Part shown: piece after piece, positions 32,354 through 42,129 of the stretch
Layout of the letters: each line of letters begins with the position of its first letter
Numbering within the stretch: the first letter of the stretch is position 1
Origin: Adiantum capillus-veneris
Taxonomy: Eukaryota > Streptophyta > Polypodiopsida > Polypodiales > Pteridaceae
DNA: 64,000 nt
Reading direction: 5' to 3'
Assembly: GCA_014529385.2 (NCBI GenBank)
Contig: CM043967.1
Coordinates: 82,282,278 to 82,346,277 of the forward strand
Program-made: the position numbers and the translations under genes
Notes under the pieces: generated by a model
What the model was told of the DNA's origin: nothing
The model's database searches: none
Seen by the model: only the letters and a program-made list of their open reading frames with translations

Positions 32354-32967
32354 CTCGGAAGTTTGCCTCCACATCTTTGGAAATATAAGATATGTCCCTG
32401 GCATGTTCCACATCACCCTATATGGAGTGTCATAAAAAATTAAGGTATTGTTTGCATCCAAATCCTCAAATATCTTCCAAATATCACTCAGATTTTTGTG
32501 ATAAACCCTTGTAAATCCTAACATGATATTTGGATTTTGGCAATTTTTGTTACTCATAAACACCTTGAACTTGGTATACTGCTCAGGAAAACACTTTTGT
32601 GTGATGCTTTGCACCCTTGTTAAGTTATAGCAACTCCATATCCATAGCTCAAAGTATTCAGTACAAAAATCCAAAAAACTTTGTGCATTTGGTCGCACCA
32701 CATGATAAACTTCATCTTTGTCCTCCACAAGTCGCATGTGTTGAGCCCAAGATGGCATAGAATCTCCATGTTTCATTTCAACTGTCTTGAGAAGTAACCC
32801 CTCTAGATCCAAGATAAGTACTCTTTTGATGTCCTTGAAAGCAAGTGGTAGGTGATAAGGAGGTGATTCATTCCTTGGACAAGGTCTTGGAGGAGGTTGG
32901 ATGGGTAATTCAATAGTTTTCTTCAATTTATGCCAGCATATAGCCAATCCATTTTTTTGTAATGGTT
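32354..32967 (-). CDS. FCP1/NIF-like HAD phosphatase exon 1 (5' part), disrupted by CACTA
   Basis: The exon opens after a CTTTAATTTCAG acceptor (first base 32,967) in phase 1. It encodes an FCP1/NLI-interacting-factor-like domain. Motif I is VLILDLEGLLLKT, the middle part is VRPNAQSFLDFCTEYFELWIWS, and the last motif is LIFYDTPYRVM followed by PGTYLIFP. In active FCP1-type enzymes motif I is DxDxT and the last motif is DDSP; here the second Asp is Glu and the DD pair is YD, so catalysis is doubtful. The frame runs into the CACTA end at 32,353 and resumes at 26,457. The family removes phosphate from the RNA polymerase II tail; the role here is unknown. Confidence 0.8.
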
Positions 32968-33194
32968 CTGAAATTAAAGAACAAGAACACTTAATGCAAA
33001 CACAACAATAGACATGAGTTTTACATTGTCTACCCTAAGGTTTTATTAGATACCAAAATCCATCTATGATCTACTCATTAATAGAAAGAAAGTCAAATTA
33101 AAATCCTGACTCTTTTTTATGCTACACTCTCTCTTAGTCTCAATACCATGGAGTTCAACTAGACTTAAGTCAACTAATAACTACTGCTTGTTGT

Positions 33195-33870
33195 TAAAGG
33201 TATGCTTGAAGTGTATAAGGCTTAACCAATGCTCTAGTGTAGAATGGGTATTTAGGTCTCAAGGTCTACCACTTATCCAAGCAAAGATCCATTTAGATAT
33301 GGAAACCCAATTTTTCTTAATATAATGATATAGAGTGGACAAGTGGTGAATCCTGAGACCAAGCCACTCATGCTACTAGGGATAATAGGTTGGACAAGTG
33401 GTGGACCTTGAATGTAAACCCCCCATGTACAAAGTATCAGGGGTTTTGGGTATTTCAATGGACTCTAGCATCTTGGAAACATGGTGGAGCTTACTTCTCT
33501 CCATGTTTCAATGGAGTCTATCTTGGATAAATAGTGGAGCATCATTCTCTCCATGTTTCAATGGAGCCTACCTTGGACAAGCGGTGCACGTTTGTTTCTC
33601 TCTATGTTTGAACAGATTTAGCTTGGACAAGTGGTGGACCTTGGAACAAAATCCCCATGTAAAACATATCATGGACATTACAAGTGGTGAGAAAAAATAC
33701 CATTCAATATATAACCTTATAGGTTGGAAAAGTGGTGGACCTTAACACCCAATTATTATTAATATAATGACATAGAGTGGACAAGTGGTGAATCTTGCGA
33801 CCAAACCTACTAGGAAAAGTACGTTGGACAAGTGGTGGACCTTGAATGCAAACCCCCCATGTACAAAATA
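33195..33870 (-). repeat. Motif array between the FCP1-like exons (mainly reverse)
   Basis: Copies of TTGGACAAGTGGTGGACC at about 33,392, 33,632 and 33,820, with variants at 33,260 (forward), 33,575, 33,722 and 33,777. The phrase TCCATGTTTCAATGGAG recurs as in the left array. No gene is seen. Confidence 0.85.
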
Positions 33871-34189
33871 TTACTCATGCTACTAGGAATAATTTGGTAT
33901 TAAGGTATAACTTCCTTGATGGGGTAGAATCCTAGAAAAATGAGGCACTATAAGTTTTACCTTAGCTCAAATGGATTTTTCACTTAAACTCGACTGCAAT
34001 TTGGCTATCTAGTCTTTGTCTCGATGGAGTTTAACACTAGATACATAGTAGTGATATTTAAGCTTCATGTCTCTTCACTTGATCGAGATATGAGACCATA
34101 CTTTCAAGGTCACCACTTGTCTTACCTAAAGACCAATGTGAGACATGGGAGCAAGAAAGCCATCCGATATTGTTTTAAGGTCTATTACA

Positions 34190-34282
34190 TAGGCAATCAA
34201 TAACTTAAGTAAAGCAAAAAGACTTGGATCTTTCACAATTAATAACTTAAGTAAAGCCAAAAAGACTTGGATCTTTGACAGT
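34190..34282. repeat. Tandem duplication of about 47 bp
   Basis: AATAACTTAAGTAAAGC...AAAAGACTTGGATCTTT occurs twice in succession (about 34,198 and 34,245). Confidence 0.85.
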
Positions 34283-34426
34283 TTTTTTCAAACTAAAAAA
34301 GCACAATCTCATGCTAACAAAACTATAAATCACAATTGAAAGGTTTGAACAAGAAAAAGATCAACAATCTTAATAAGAAGGATACTTTTCATTTCATTTG
34401 ATGATTACAAACTAAAATAAAGTCTC

Positions 34427-34534
34427 TCAAGAAATTGATAAACAAAAAATGTAGGTGACTGCTTCATTATTTTGAGCAAAAATATCAAAATCTCTATTGA
34501 TTGAGCTCCATCTAGTAGTATCCTTTGTAAGATC
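34427..34534 (-). CDS. Possible small terminal exon after FCP1-like exon 2
   Basis: A TTCCTTCTTGCAG acceptor is followed by a phase-0 open stretch of 36 codons including the stop at 34,427. It could be joined from an in-phase AAG|GTGAAA donor inside the preceding exon, or be 3' untranslated sequence after the TAA at 34,629. No domain is recognised. Confidence 0.35.
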   Translation of the reverse strand, partial: DLTKDTTRWSSINRDFDIFAQNNEAVTYIFCLSIS

Positions 34535-34628
34535 CTGCAAGAAGGAATAAAAATAAATATTTGTTAGATACCATGCACATGAGTGGTCAAGCATATGTAT
34601 CAAGAATATATGACATGTCACTAGTACC

Positions 34629-35827
34629 TTAGGGTTGCTTTCTATCCAGCCTTAGAAGATTGTTCTTAGCTTTCACCTTATTTATATAAGCCTTTGCTGT
34701 GGTTGCCTTCAAAACTCCTTTTGTGTTACAACCCAATTGCCTAGCTAAAGTGGTCAATTGTGACGCCTTCATGCTTTCAATGGGTGTACGCTCCTTTTCC
34801 AAGATCTCTTGTATTTGGGCTCTTCCCATTTCATTGCGGTGGCTTGTGTCACTTGCATCTTCAATGATAGTTTCATCTCTGTCACCTTTTGCAGGTGGTA
34901 TTCTTCTTGTAAAGAACACCTTAGCTGACCAAACATCATTTTTCTGCTTCCAATACTCCATGATTTGTTTGTATTCACTATCATTTGTCACTATAGGTTG
35001 TCCATAACGATTAGAAGCAATTAAATCACGCATATCCCTTCTCTCATCAAGCTGAATCAAGTATGGAAGTAGCTCCTCCAAGAGCATATTGTCAACCATC
35101 TTCTCAACATCAAATTGTGGTGGAAAAATGCAATTGTTTGCTGGTGAAATACATCCCTTGTAAGGAGAGTCATCAATAAGCACTGTTCTTTGTGGATCAC
35201 ATTCAAACCCCATGGCAATTTTGGCTAGAGGCTTGAACATTGCCTCAACATTTGGATTGTCGGGTCTAAACAATTTTTGAGTTTGAGCGGTGTAGCAAAC
35301 ATCTTGCGACCAAATTTCAAAGAAAGGCAATGTATCCTCAGCTAAGTTGTTTAGTGCTGCAAGGATTTGATACACATTATTCCTAGTAGCTGTCGACCAA
35401 ATTGCAACATTAAACCTTTGTAAAATAGTCTTCAAGAATTGGATGCAACCTGGCCTGAGTATAATATATCTTTTTGAATCCATTTGCACTGAGTTGTGGT
35501 GTGAGGATGGTTGAGGGGAACGTTTCAACAATAGACCATTTAGATCCAATATAATTGTAAGCATGGATTTCTCAACATCTACGCTACATGACGTAGTACC
35601 AATTGGCAATAGCTCGTGAGTGGACTTTATAGTCTCTTTTGATGTATGTTGCATTTTTGAAACATCGATTTCTTGGTTCTCATTATTGGAAGATTGCTCA
35701 AGTTGCACAACACTACACTCTAGTATAGAAATATCATCCATCTTGGGCACTTTAGAAACCATGGAATCTATGGATTCTATAGTTGTTGGCTGAACCATAG
35801 GAGCATTATCCATCCCAGTTTGTGAAT
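34629..35827 (-). CDS. FCP1/NIF-like HAD phosphatase with SAP-like tail (exon 2)
   Basis: The exon opens after GTGTTTTCTTAG (first base 35,827) in phase 1, with a possible internal start at MDNAP (ATG 35,813). After about 95 low-complexity residues it has FCP1-like motif I LTIILDLNGLLLKRS, then YIILRPGCIQFLKTILQRFNVAIWS, VCYTAQTQKLFRPDNPNVEAM and the last motif VLIDDSPYKG with NNCIFPP. DDSP is intact, but the second motif I Asp is Asn. Near the C-terminus, MKASQLTTLARQLGCNTKG resembles a SAP DNA-binding helix pair. In the family it would be a phosphatase; here it may be a DNA-tethered, weak or inactive one. It stops at 34,629 with a possible splice donor beside the stop. Confidence 0.8.
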
Positions 35828-36469
35828 CTAAGAAAACACACACACAAATGGTATCTCAAAACCACTAGAATTTTATTCACCATATTTATATGTAGAACTC
35901 CTAGTAAGAAATTTATTTAAGGTAAAGTCGTTGTTAGAATCCTTGCAACCATTTTCAGCATTCGTACACCAAACACCACTTGTCTAAAATACAATCTACT
36001 AACTCAACATTTTCCATCCTACACTTTATTAAAGATGAGTACTTAAAGTGAAAACTTAAAGCCACCCTTGTTGAGGAAACATGGATACAAGGTCCACCAA
36101 ATGTCCAACCTAAACTACAAGAAAATAATTAGAGATTTGGCTTAGATTTGGATTCAAAGGCCACCACTTATTCAAGTAAGATAACTCCACTTGTTTAAGA
36201 CAGTAATGTTTGAAGCCCCACCACTTGTCCAACCTAGACATTGATTAAATTTTGGTAAGATTTATCACAAATCTAGAGTAGAATCAAGATTCTATGGCCA
36301 AGGTAGTCAAATATGTTAGACAACACACAAAGCATAAGAGCACTCTAGATTCTCGTTGAGCATAAACTAAACAATAATCAAATGTTATATTCACTTGAGA
36401 TTTCATCCATGAAAAATGAAAATGATGCATGTACTTGAGATTTCCATCCATGTACAATACTTTACAATG

Positions 36470-37026
36470 TCAAGTAAAGTTATAGTCAGCAAACAACTCT
36501 TCTCCTGCTTCAACTTGACAAATAGTCTCAATGCATACATGGCCATATTCTTCTGACTTGATGTGTGAAGAGGTGCATTTATGCCAAGGTGGAAAATTTG
36601 GATCAAATGTATAGCGTACGTTGGGACATACATTTGTACTGTGAGAACTATTTATATAGCCCGACACGTTTCCTTCTTCTACACAACCAATAATGTATGA
36701 TTGATCTTCCTCTTCTTCTATGTTTGGATCCTCTAGAAGAGAATATTTATAAGCTCTTGGAAATATTTTGCATATCTTTTTCCAGTCTTGAAATCTATAC
36801 TTATGCCCTCCATAGTTTAGAATAGTCAAACCACTTTCCTGGGTAGTATGCACAAATAGCCCATAACCAGCTCCTTCAATACATGAAAGTCGCACTTCAA
36901 AATCCACACCGTTAATATGGAAAATTACATCTTTGGGAATAGGAAAAGTTGGTGTCCCAAAAGGATCTTCATGCCAATCATAGTGTGAAATACATCTAGT
37001 TTTTATATCACTTAACTCCTTTGTGT
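36470..37026 (-). CDS. SET-domain exon of the fusion gene
   Basis: Opens after CTTTTTGCAG in phase 1 and runs 186 codons to TGA. SET-domain landmarks are in order: a GAGYGLFV start (G-x-G-x-G), ILNYGG, then NSSHSTNVCPNV (the NHSxxPN region, with the first His shifted) and GEELFADYNF, the C-terminal catalytic Tyr motif. There is no post-SET cysteine cluster. SET enzymes transfer methyl groups to lysines, usually of histones. In a mobile element this could mark chromatin around the insertion. Active-site residues largely look preserved. An independent start is not evident, which supports splicing from exon 2. Confidence 0.82.
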
Positions 37027-40000
37027 CTGCAAAAAGAAGAAAATATTATGCATAAAATAATGACAATATCAAAGAAAGATATCATTATTTTATAGTCCAA
37101 TAGGTCCATTGTATGGAAGACTTAGAGTGCCTCTTACATGGTGCCTCCAAGGTTTCCAAAAAATAAAATCATTGGAAAAAAAAGGCCACTGTGTCTCCAA
37201 TCTATTGCCCATTTGAATCATAGAGAGAACCAAGTTCCACCACTTGTCCAAGCTAGACATGGAGCATTGACACAAGATCCAACACTTATCCAAGAACCCT
37301 ATAGTATATGTGGTAACATGGGATGCATTGATGCAACAAAAGTAGTCTAGCCTCCTCATCCATCTCTTTTTTCTTGTAGCCTAGAGGGATTAGTTTCAAG
37401 GTCTATCACTAGTCAAAAACTACACATAGAACATTGACACAAGGTTCCACCACATGTGAAACCTATCATCTCTAGTAGCATGGATGGTTTGATATCAAGG
37501 TTCATCGCGTGTCCTACCTATACTCTATTGTAGCATATAGATTCTGGTTTGGTGGTACTACACTTGTCCAAACTTGGCTTGTTGTTGATATCTGGAGGTA
37601 AACAAGGGTCCTCCACTTGTCCAAGTTAGGCATATAAAACAATTGCAAGGTCCACCATGTGTACAACATATGATTGATTATAGCATGCATGGTCTTATTT
37701 CATGGGCAACCATCTTCTCTCCAACATGTGTCCAACCTCGGCTCCATTGAAGCATGGAGAGAAGCAAGGTCCACCACTTATCAAAGCTATTATTTTCTCC
37801 TAGTGCTTTCAAAACCCATAGTACGTTGTACATGGGGGGGGGGGGGGGATTCTTGTTTCAAGGTCAACCCCTTAGCTAAGATTGGATCCATTGAAACATA
37901 AAGAGAAGCAAGCTCTACCATTTGTCCAAGCTAGGAGCCATTGAAACATGAAAACCCCATAATATGTTGTATACGGGGGGTGTTTTTCAAGGTCTACCAC
38001 TTGTCTAAGCTATGGTCCATTGGAACATGGAGAGAAGCAAAGATCCACCACTTTTCTAAGCTAGGATCCATTGAAACATGGAGAGAAGCAAGCTCCATTG
38101 TTTGTCTAAGCTAGGCTCCATTGGAACATGGAGAAAACAAGCTCCACCACTTGCCTATTATTGCATAGAGATTCTAGTTTGAAGGTCCGCCACTTGTCCA
38201 ACCTTGCCTTCATGTATGGAGATAATCAAGAGTGCAATGCTTCTCTAAGCTAGGGACATAAAAGAGTTTCAAGGTCCACTACATATACGATCTATGATGG
38301 GTTGTAGCATGGGAGGTTTCATTTTAAGGTTGACCACTTCTCCAGCTCCGCTTGTCCAACCTCAGATCCATTGAAGAATGGAGAATAAAGGTGTACCAAC
38401 TCTCCAAAATAGGCAAGACAATCTCTATAAAACCCATGAATTGTTAATATATGCTATGCTGTGGAGTTTTGTTTGAAGTTCCACTCCTTATCCAAGCTAC
38501 AATCCATTGAAGCATGGAACTAAGTAAGATATATCTCTAGTCCAAGATAGGATCCATTGAAACATAGAGAGAATCAAGGTCCACCACTTGTCCAAGCTAT
38601 GCATGGGTAATTGATATAAGGACCACTACGTTTTCACCTATACTATGCTCTATCATGGATGGTTTCATATCCCACCAATTTTCCAACCTATTTAGTAGGT
38701 TGTATTATGGGGGTTTGGTTTCAAGGTACTTCACTTGTCTAAGGTGGGTTCCATTGAACCATGGAGAGAAACTATGTCTACCACTTGTCCGAAATATGCT
38801 CCTTTAAAACATAAAAACAAGGTCCACCACTTGTCCAAGCTAAAGTTTCTCTCCATTGAAGCATGGAGAGAAACAAGGTCTACCACCTGTCCAAAATATG
38901 CTCCATTGGAACATAAAAGCAAGGTCCACCACTTGTCCAAGCTAATATAACAAATGGGTGTTGGTTACAAGGTGTACCACACTTGTCTAAACTAGTCTTC
39001 ATACAAGGTCTACCACATGTCCAAGCTATATGAGCTTGTTTTGAAGGTCTACCACACCTCTTGAAATTAGGATCCATGTAAGGTCCACCTTTTGTCAAGC
39101 TATGCATTTAATGAGTACTAAAACTAAGTAAATTGTAGTACTTAAATACCTTTCCAAGCTCATTAAGATTTTGGTCTCTAAGGCCGGCCACCACCACATG
39201 TCTAATCTATGCTCTAATTGATTACTTATGCTAGTTCTCAAAGTCCAAACATAAGCTCCCTTCTAGCAAGGTTAGTTTAAATTTAGGCTCCAGCACCTGT
39301 CTAAGCTAGGTTCAATTTATGAAGCATCAGCATTTAACCATGCTACGATCTAATGTATCATATCAAGGGGGTATTGATAAAAGGTCCAAAACTTATTGAG
39401 TTCAAGCTCTTAAGTAATTAAGTCTTTGTGAGTATTAAATGTTATAGTTTTAGTCTACAGATCCACCATTCAAAAACTCAAGTAATTTACTATTTACATT
39501 CAAACCTTGAATGCTTGAGATAAAAAATACAAACTCAATCAATACTATATAAAGCAAAATCTAACATTAAGAGTATCAAATCAGTAACAAGAAACACTAA
39601 CATGCACAAGAAACTCAAAACATACGTGTTTCCATTTCCAAAAAGTCCTCCATTGACAGAGGATGGTGTTGTTGTTGTTCTTCTTCTCTTTGTGGAGAGC
39701 ACTCCTCTGTAACAGGCACAATGTCGCCTGATTGCGAAGTGGATTGTTGAAGTCCAGCCCATTTTTCTATATCTTCATGAGACTTAGCAAAGTCTAGCAG
39801 CATGGTCTCCATGCTTTTTGCCTCCTCCACACTATCAATTAAGCAGATAACTTCTTTTTTCTGTTGTATTCCTTCTTGTGCAACCAAGGAGCCATCACCA
39901 AAAACATCAACAAGCTTGCGGTCTTCAAAACAATATGTACGAATGTAGTGCTTGACCAAAGCTCTTTTTTTGGCCTCCAAATATTGCAAATCTGACATAT

Positions 40001-42063
40001 CGTTATCTGCTACTTGAAGAAGAGAACAATCAATTGGCATGGGATGTTCCTCTGATCTTCTTCTCAGGTCTTCAAATGCATTGCCTTGTCCCAAGAAGGC
40101 AATAACTGTTAGGAATTGAATTGCTCCTTTGCAAGGAGCTGATGGAAAGTGATGCAATGCACCACAACAATGGTAGCTCAGATTATCTCCCATGGCGTGA
40201 AAGGCACATTGCAATTTTGTGAAGTTAGTGAAATCCACAAATGCAAGAAAGACAAATCCAGGATCTGTTGACCCTCCAGCAATAGCCAAGATCCCATCCA
40301 AAGCATTGTTAAATGTCTCCTCACTCCACTTCAAATTGCCTCCAACATTTTTTGTCATATCTAAAACACATAAGCCAATAGTCACTTTATTATTGAAGTG
40401 GCGCATCAAGTAGAGATTTCCTTCCATTTGTAGGCTCACCACATAGATTGACCATGGCAAATCTCTAGGCTCATTTTTCTCCTTTTGAAGGTGAATTGCC
40501 CATTGCATGTATTTTATTGCTCCATCTGGAAAAGCCATTTTCTTTGTTCCACACGTCAAACTAGATCTGATCCATTCCTCGCATAGCATTAAAATTGTTT
40601 TATAAACAACATCATTGATGTTATACATTTTGACCACCTCCTCCCAGTCTTTACATGGGGAAGACTCATTCAAATTGTTGAAGCCTTCAAGAAGTGCATC
40701 TTGAATCAATTTGTCTTGCTTCAACTGCTTGATTCGATCATACATGTCAGTTGCATCACCATCCTTTGCACTCTTTGACAGTAAAATCTTCTCATCTCTA
40801 ATCTCTTCTTGAATAGTCTTTACCTCTGATTCCTCAAGGCCACAAAGCTATCTAAATACAGTTGTTGGGGGTTTCTTATTCTCCTCTTCTAGATTTTCAA
40901 TGATTTCTATCCAGCAATCATAAACTAAATCAGAGTACGTGACCATGTGTGCCTGTTTAGCAATCCAACTTGCTGCTGCACTCATTCTTGCCAATCGAAG
41001 AAAAGCCTAAAAAGAAATAGAGAAATAATTAAACTATTGAGCAAGATTTGTTAATTAAACACTATCAAAAAGACAAAGAAAATAACTTACATCCCATCCG
41101 GCACAAGATGCATGTCCCTCTGCAATTCCACTTGCTGTCTTTGGTGGTCGTCCTGAGAAGATCCATTGACTCCGTAAATGTCTCAATATTTGGCTGTAAG
41201 GTTGCTTGACATACAATGCCTGAGCCTCCTCATTTGCAATGGCAGATATAGCAGTTGCAACAAATGGAGGAGCATTCACAACAATGCGAGCCTTTCTAAA
41301 TTTATACACGCTAATCAGTCTTTCAAAGATCTCTTTGTTGTTTTGTTCATTGTGAAGCAAAACTTTTGCAGCATAGATTGAATGCTGCCCATCAAGAATC
41401 CAATAATGATAATCTTTAATTTTTTTGCTCCTCTACCTCTTCTACTGCCAAAGGAGTCCCCTTCTTTGATTTTGCATTTCGAACAGGCATCAAATATGCA
41501 CATGCTGCAGGCTTGGTCGTACTCCGTGAAAATCCAAATAACACACTTTCAGCGTGTTTTTTATCCATAATACGTGCATTATAGTGATCAGGAGCAAGCC
41601 AACAATTTTGAATAGGGATATCAAATTCCCTATATTGGAAAGGAAAATAATTTATGTACTTATTCATTCCACCTGTATCTTTTTCTTGTCCTTTCATGGC
41701 CTCAGCTTCTAAAACATCTGGATCCACAATTCTCATATTTGACATTGAACCCTCTGTTGATGAGGATGCCAAAGATGCCTTGTCTACATCCAAAATGGAA
41801 CTAGTTCGCTTAGCTTCTACTTTCTGCACTAGAATGTCAATGCATTCCACCTCTGGATGACTATCAACTACAAAGACAGATGCTTCCACAACTTGTCCAA
41901 CATCTTCAAACAAGCTGTCATTCTCCTTTTTGGCAATAAATAGATGCACCTTATGAAATTGTGCACCCTCTATACCATGTATGTCCAAATACCATTTCCT
42001 AAGATCATTGCAAGTATAGTCAACTGAGACAGCAACCCTTGCAACTTGTTTTTTTGGAGCCAT
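36470..42063 (-). CDS. ParB-like / DNA methyltransferase-like / SET fusion gene, three exons
   Basis: Predicted exons are 42,063-41,091, 41,006-39,626 and 37,026-36,470. All borders are GT-AG (GAT|GTAAGT, TTTTTAG|GCT, CAC|GTATGT, TTTGCAG|ACA) and the phases fit exactly to the TGA at 36,470. The full frame is about 969 codons. Order: ParB/DGQHR-like domain, a helical linker, an N4/N6-type methyltransferase-like domain, and a SET domain. Two lesions interrupt it: one extra base in a T7 run (41,420-41,426, plus strand) and an in-frame TAG at 40,848-40,850. A TTTCAG acceptor ends just before the ATG, so a 5' untranslated exon lies upstream. The second intron (2.6 kb) is full of the motif repeats. 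By family the product would bind DNA and methylate DNA and histones in the nucleus. Confidence 0.72.
37200..39110 (+). repeat. Motif array inside intron 2 (forward orientation)
   Basis: Forward CCACCACTTGTCCAAGCT and variants recur, for example at about 37,238, 37,612, 38,142, 38,580, 38,823 and 38,923. They lie with phrases such as TCCATTGAAACATGGAGAGA. A G13 run is at 37,837-37,849. It lies wholly in the 37,027-39,625 intron. From 39,110 to 39,600 I see no gene. Confidence 0.88.
39626..41006 (-). CDS. Methyltransferase-like exon of the fusion gene
   Basis: After TTTCTTTTTAG the exon encodes a helical linker (FLRLARMSAAASWIAKQAHM), an in-frame TAG at 40,848-40,850, a charged helix, and then a permuted (beta-type) N4/N6 amino-methyltransferase pattern. 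Motif IV is DLPW at 40,452-40,463 (family DPPY/DPPW). Next come LKWSEETFNNALDGIL and FVFLAFVDFTNFTKLQ in the places of the post-motif strands. Finally a motif I-like DVFGDGSLVA at about 39,879-39,908, where the family has DxFxGSGT. The order motif IV before motif I and the surrounding pattern fit the class, but both key motifs are altered, so activity is uncertain. ParB-methyltransferase fusions are known from bacteria and phages. Confidence 0.65.
41091..42063 (-). CDS. ParB/DGQHR-like exon of the fusion gene
   Basis: Start ATG at 42,063 (MAPKKQVARVAVS), six bases after a TTTTGTTTCAG acceptor. The C-terminal half has a ParB-like N-terminal fold pattern: REFDIPIQNCWLAPDHYNAR (the 'ipi..l.p..yn.R' strand-turn), then after about 55 residues YHYWILDGQHSIYAAKVL, matching the ParB/DGQHR box at 41,382-41,393, and a long helical region. 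The frame shifts in a T7 run (41,420-41,426) between the two motifs; with one base fewer the frame would be continuous. The first about 130 residues are unassigned. ParB-like domains are CTP-binding DNA-sliding clamps or nucleases in bacteria; DGQHR proteins occur with DNA-modification systems. Confidence 0.68.
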
Positions 42064-42129
42064 CTTTCCTGAAACAAAAAAAACCAAATGTTATTTTAAC
42101 ATATACTTTTTTGTAATGGATTAAGTTTG

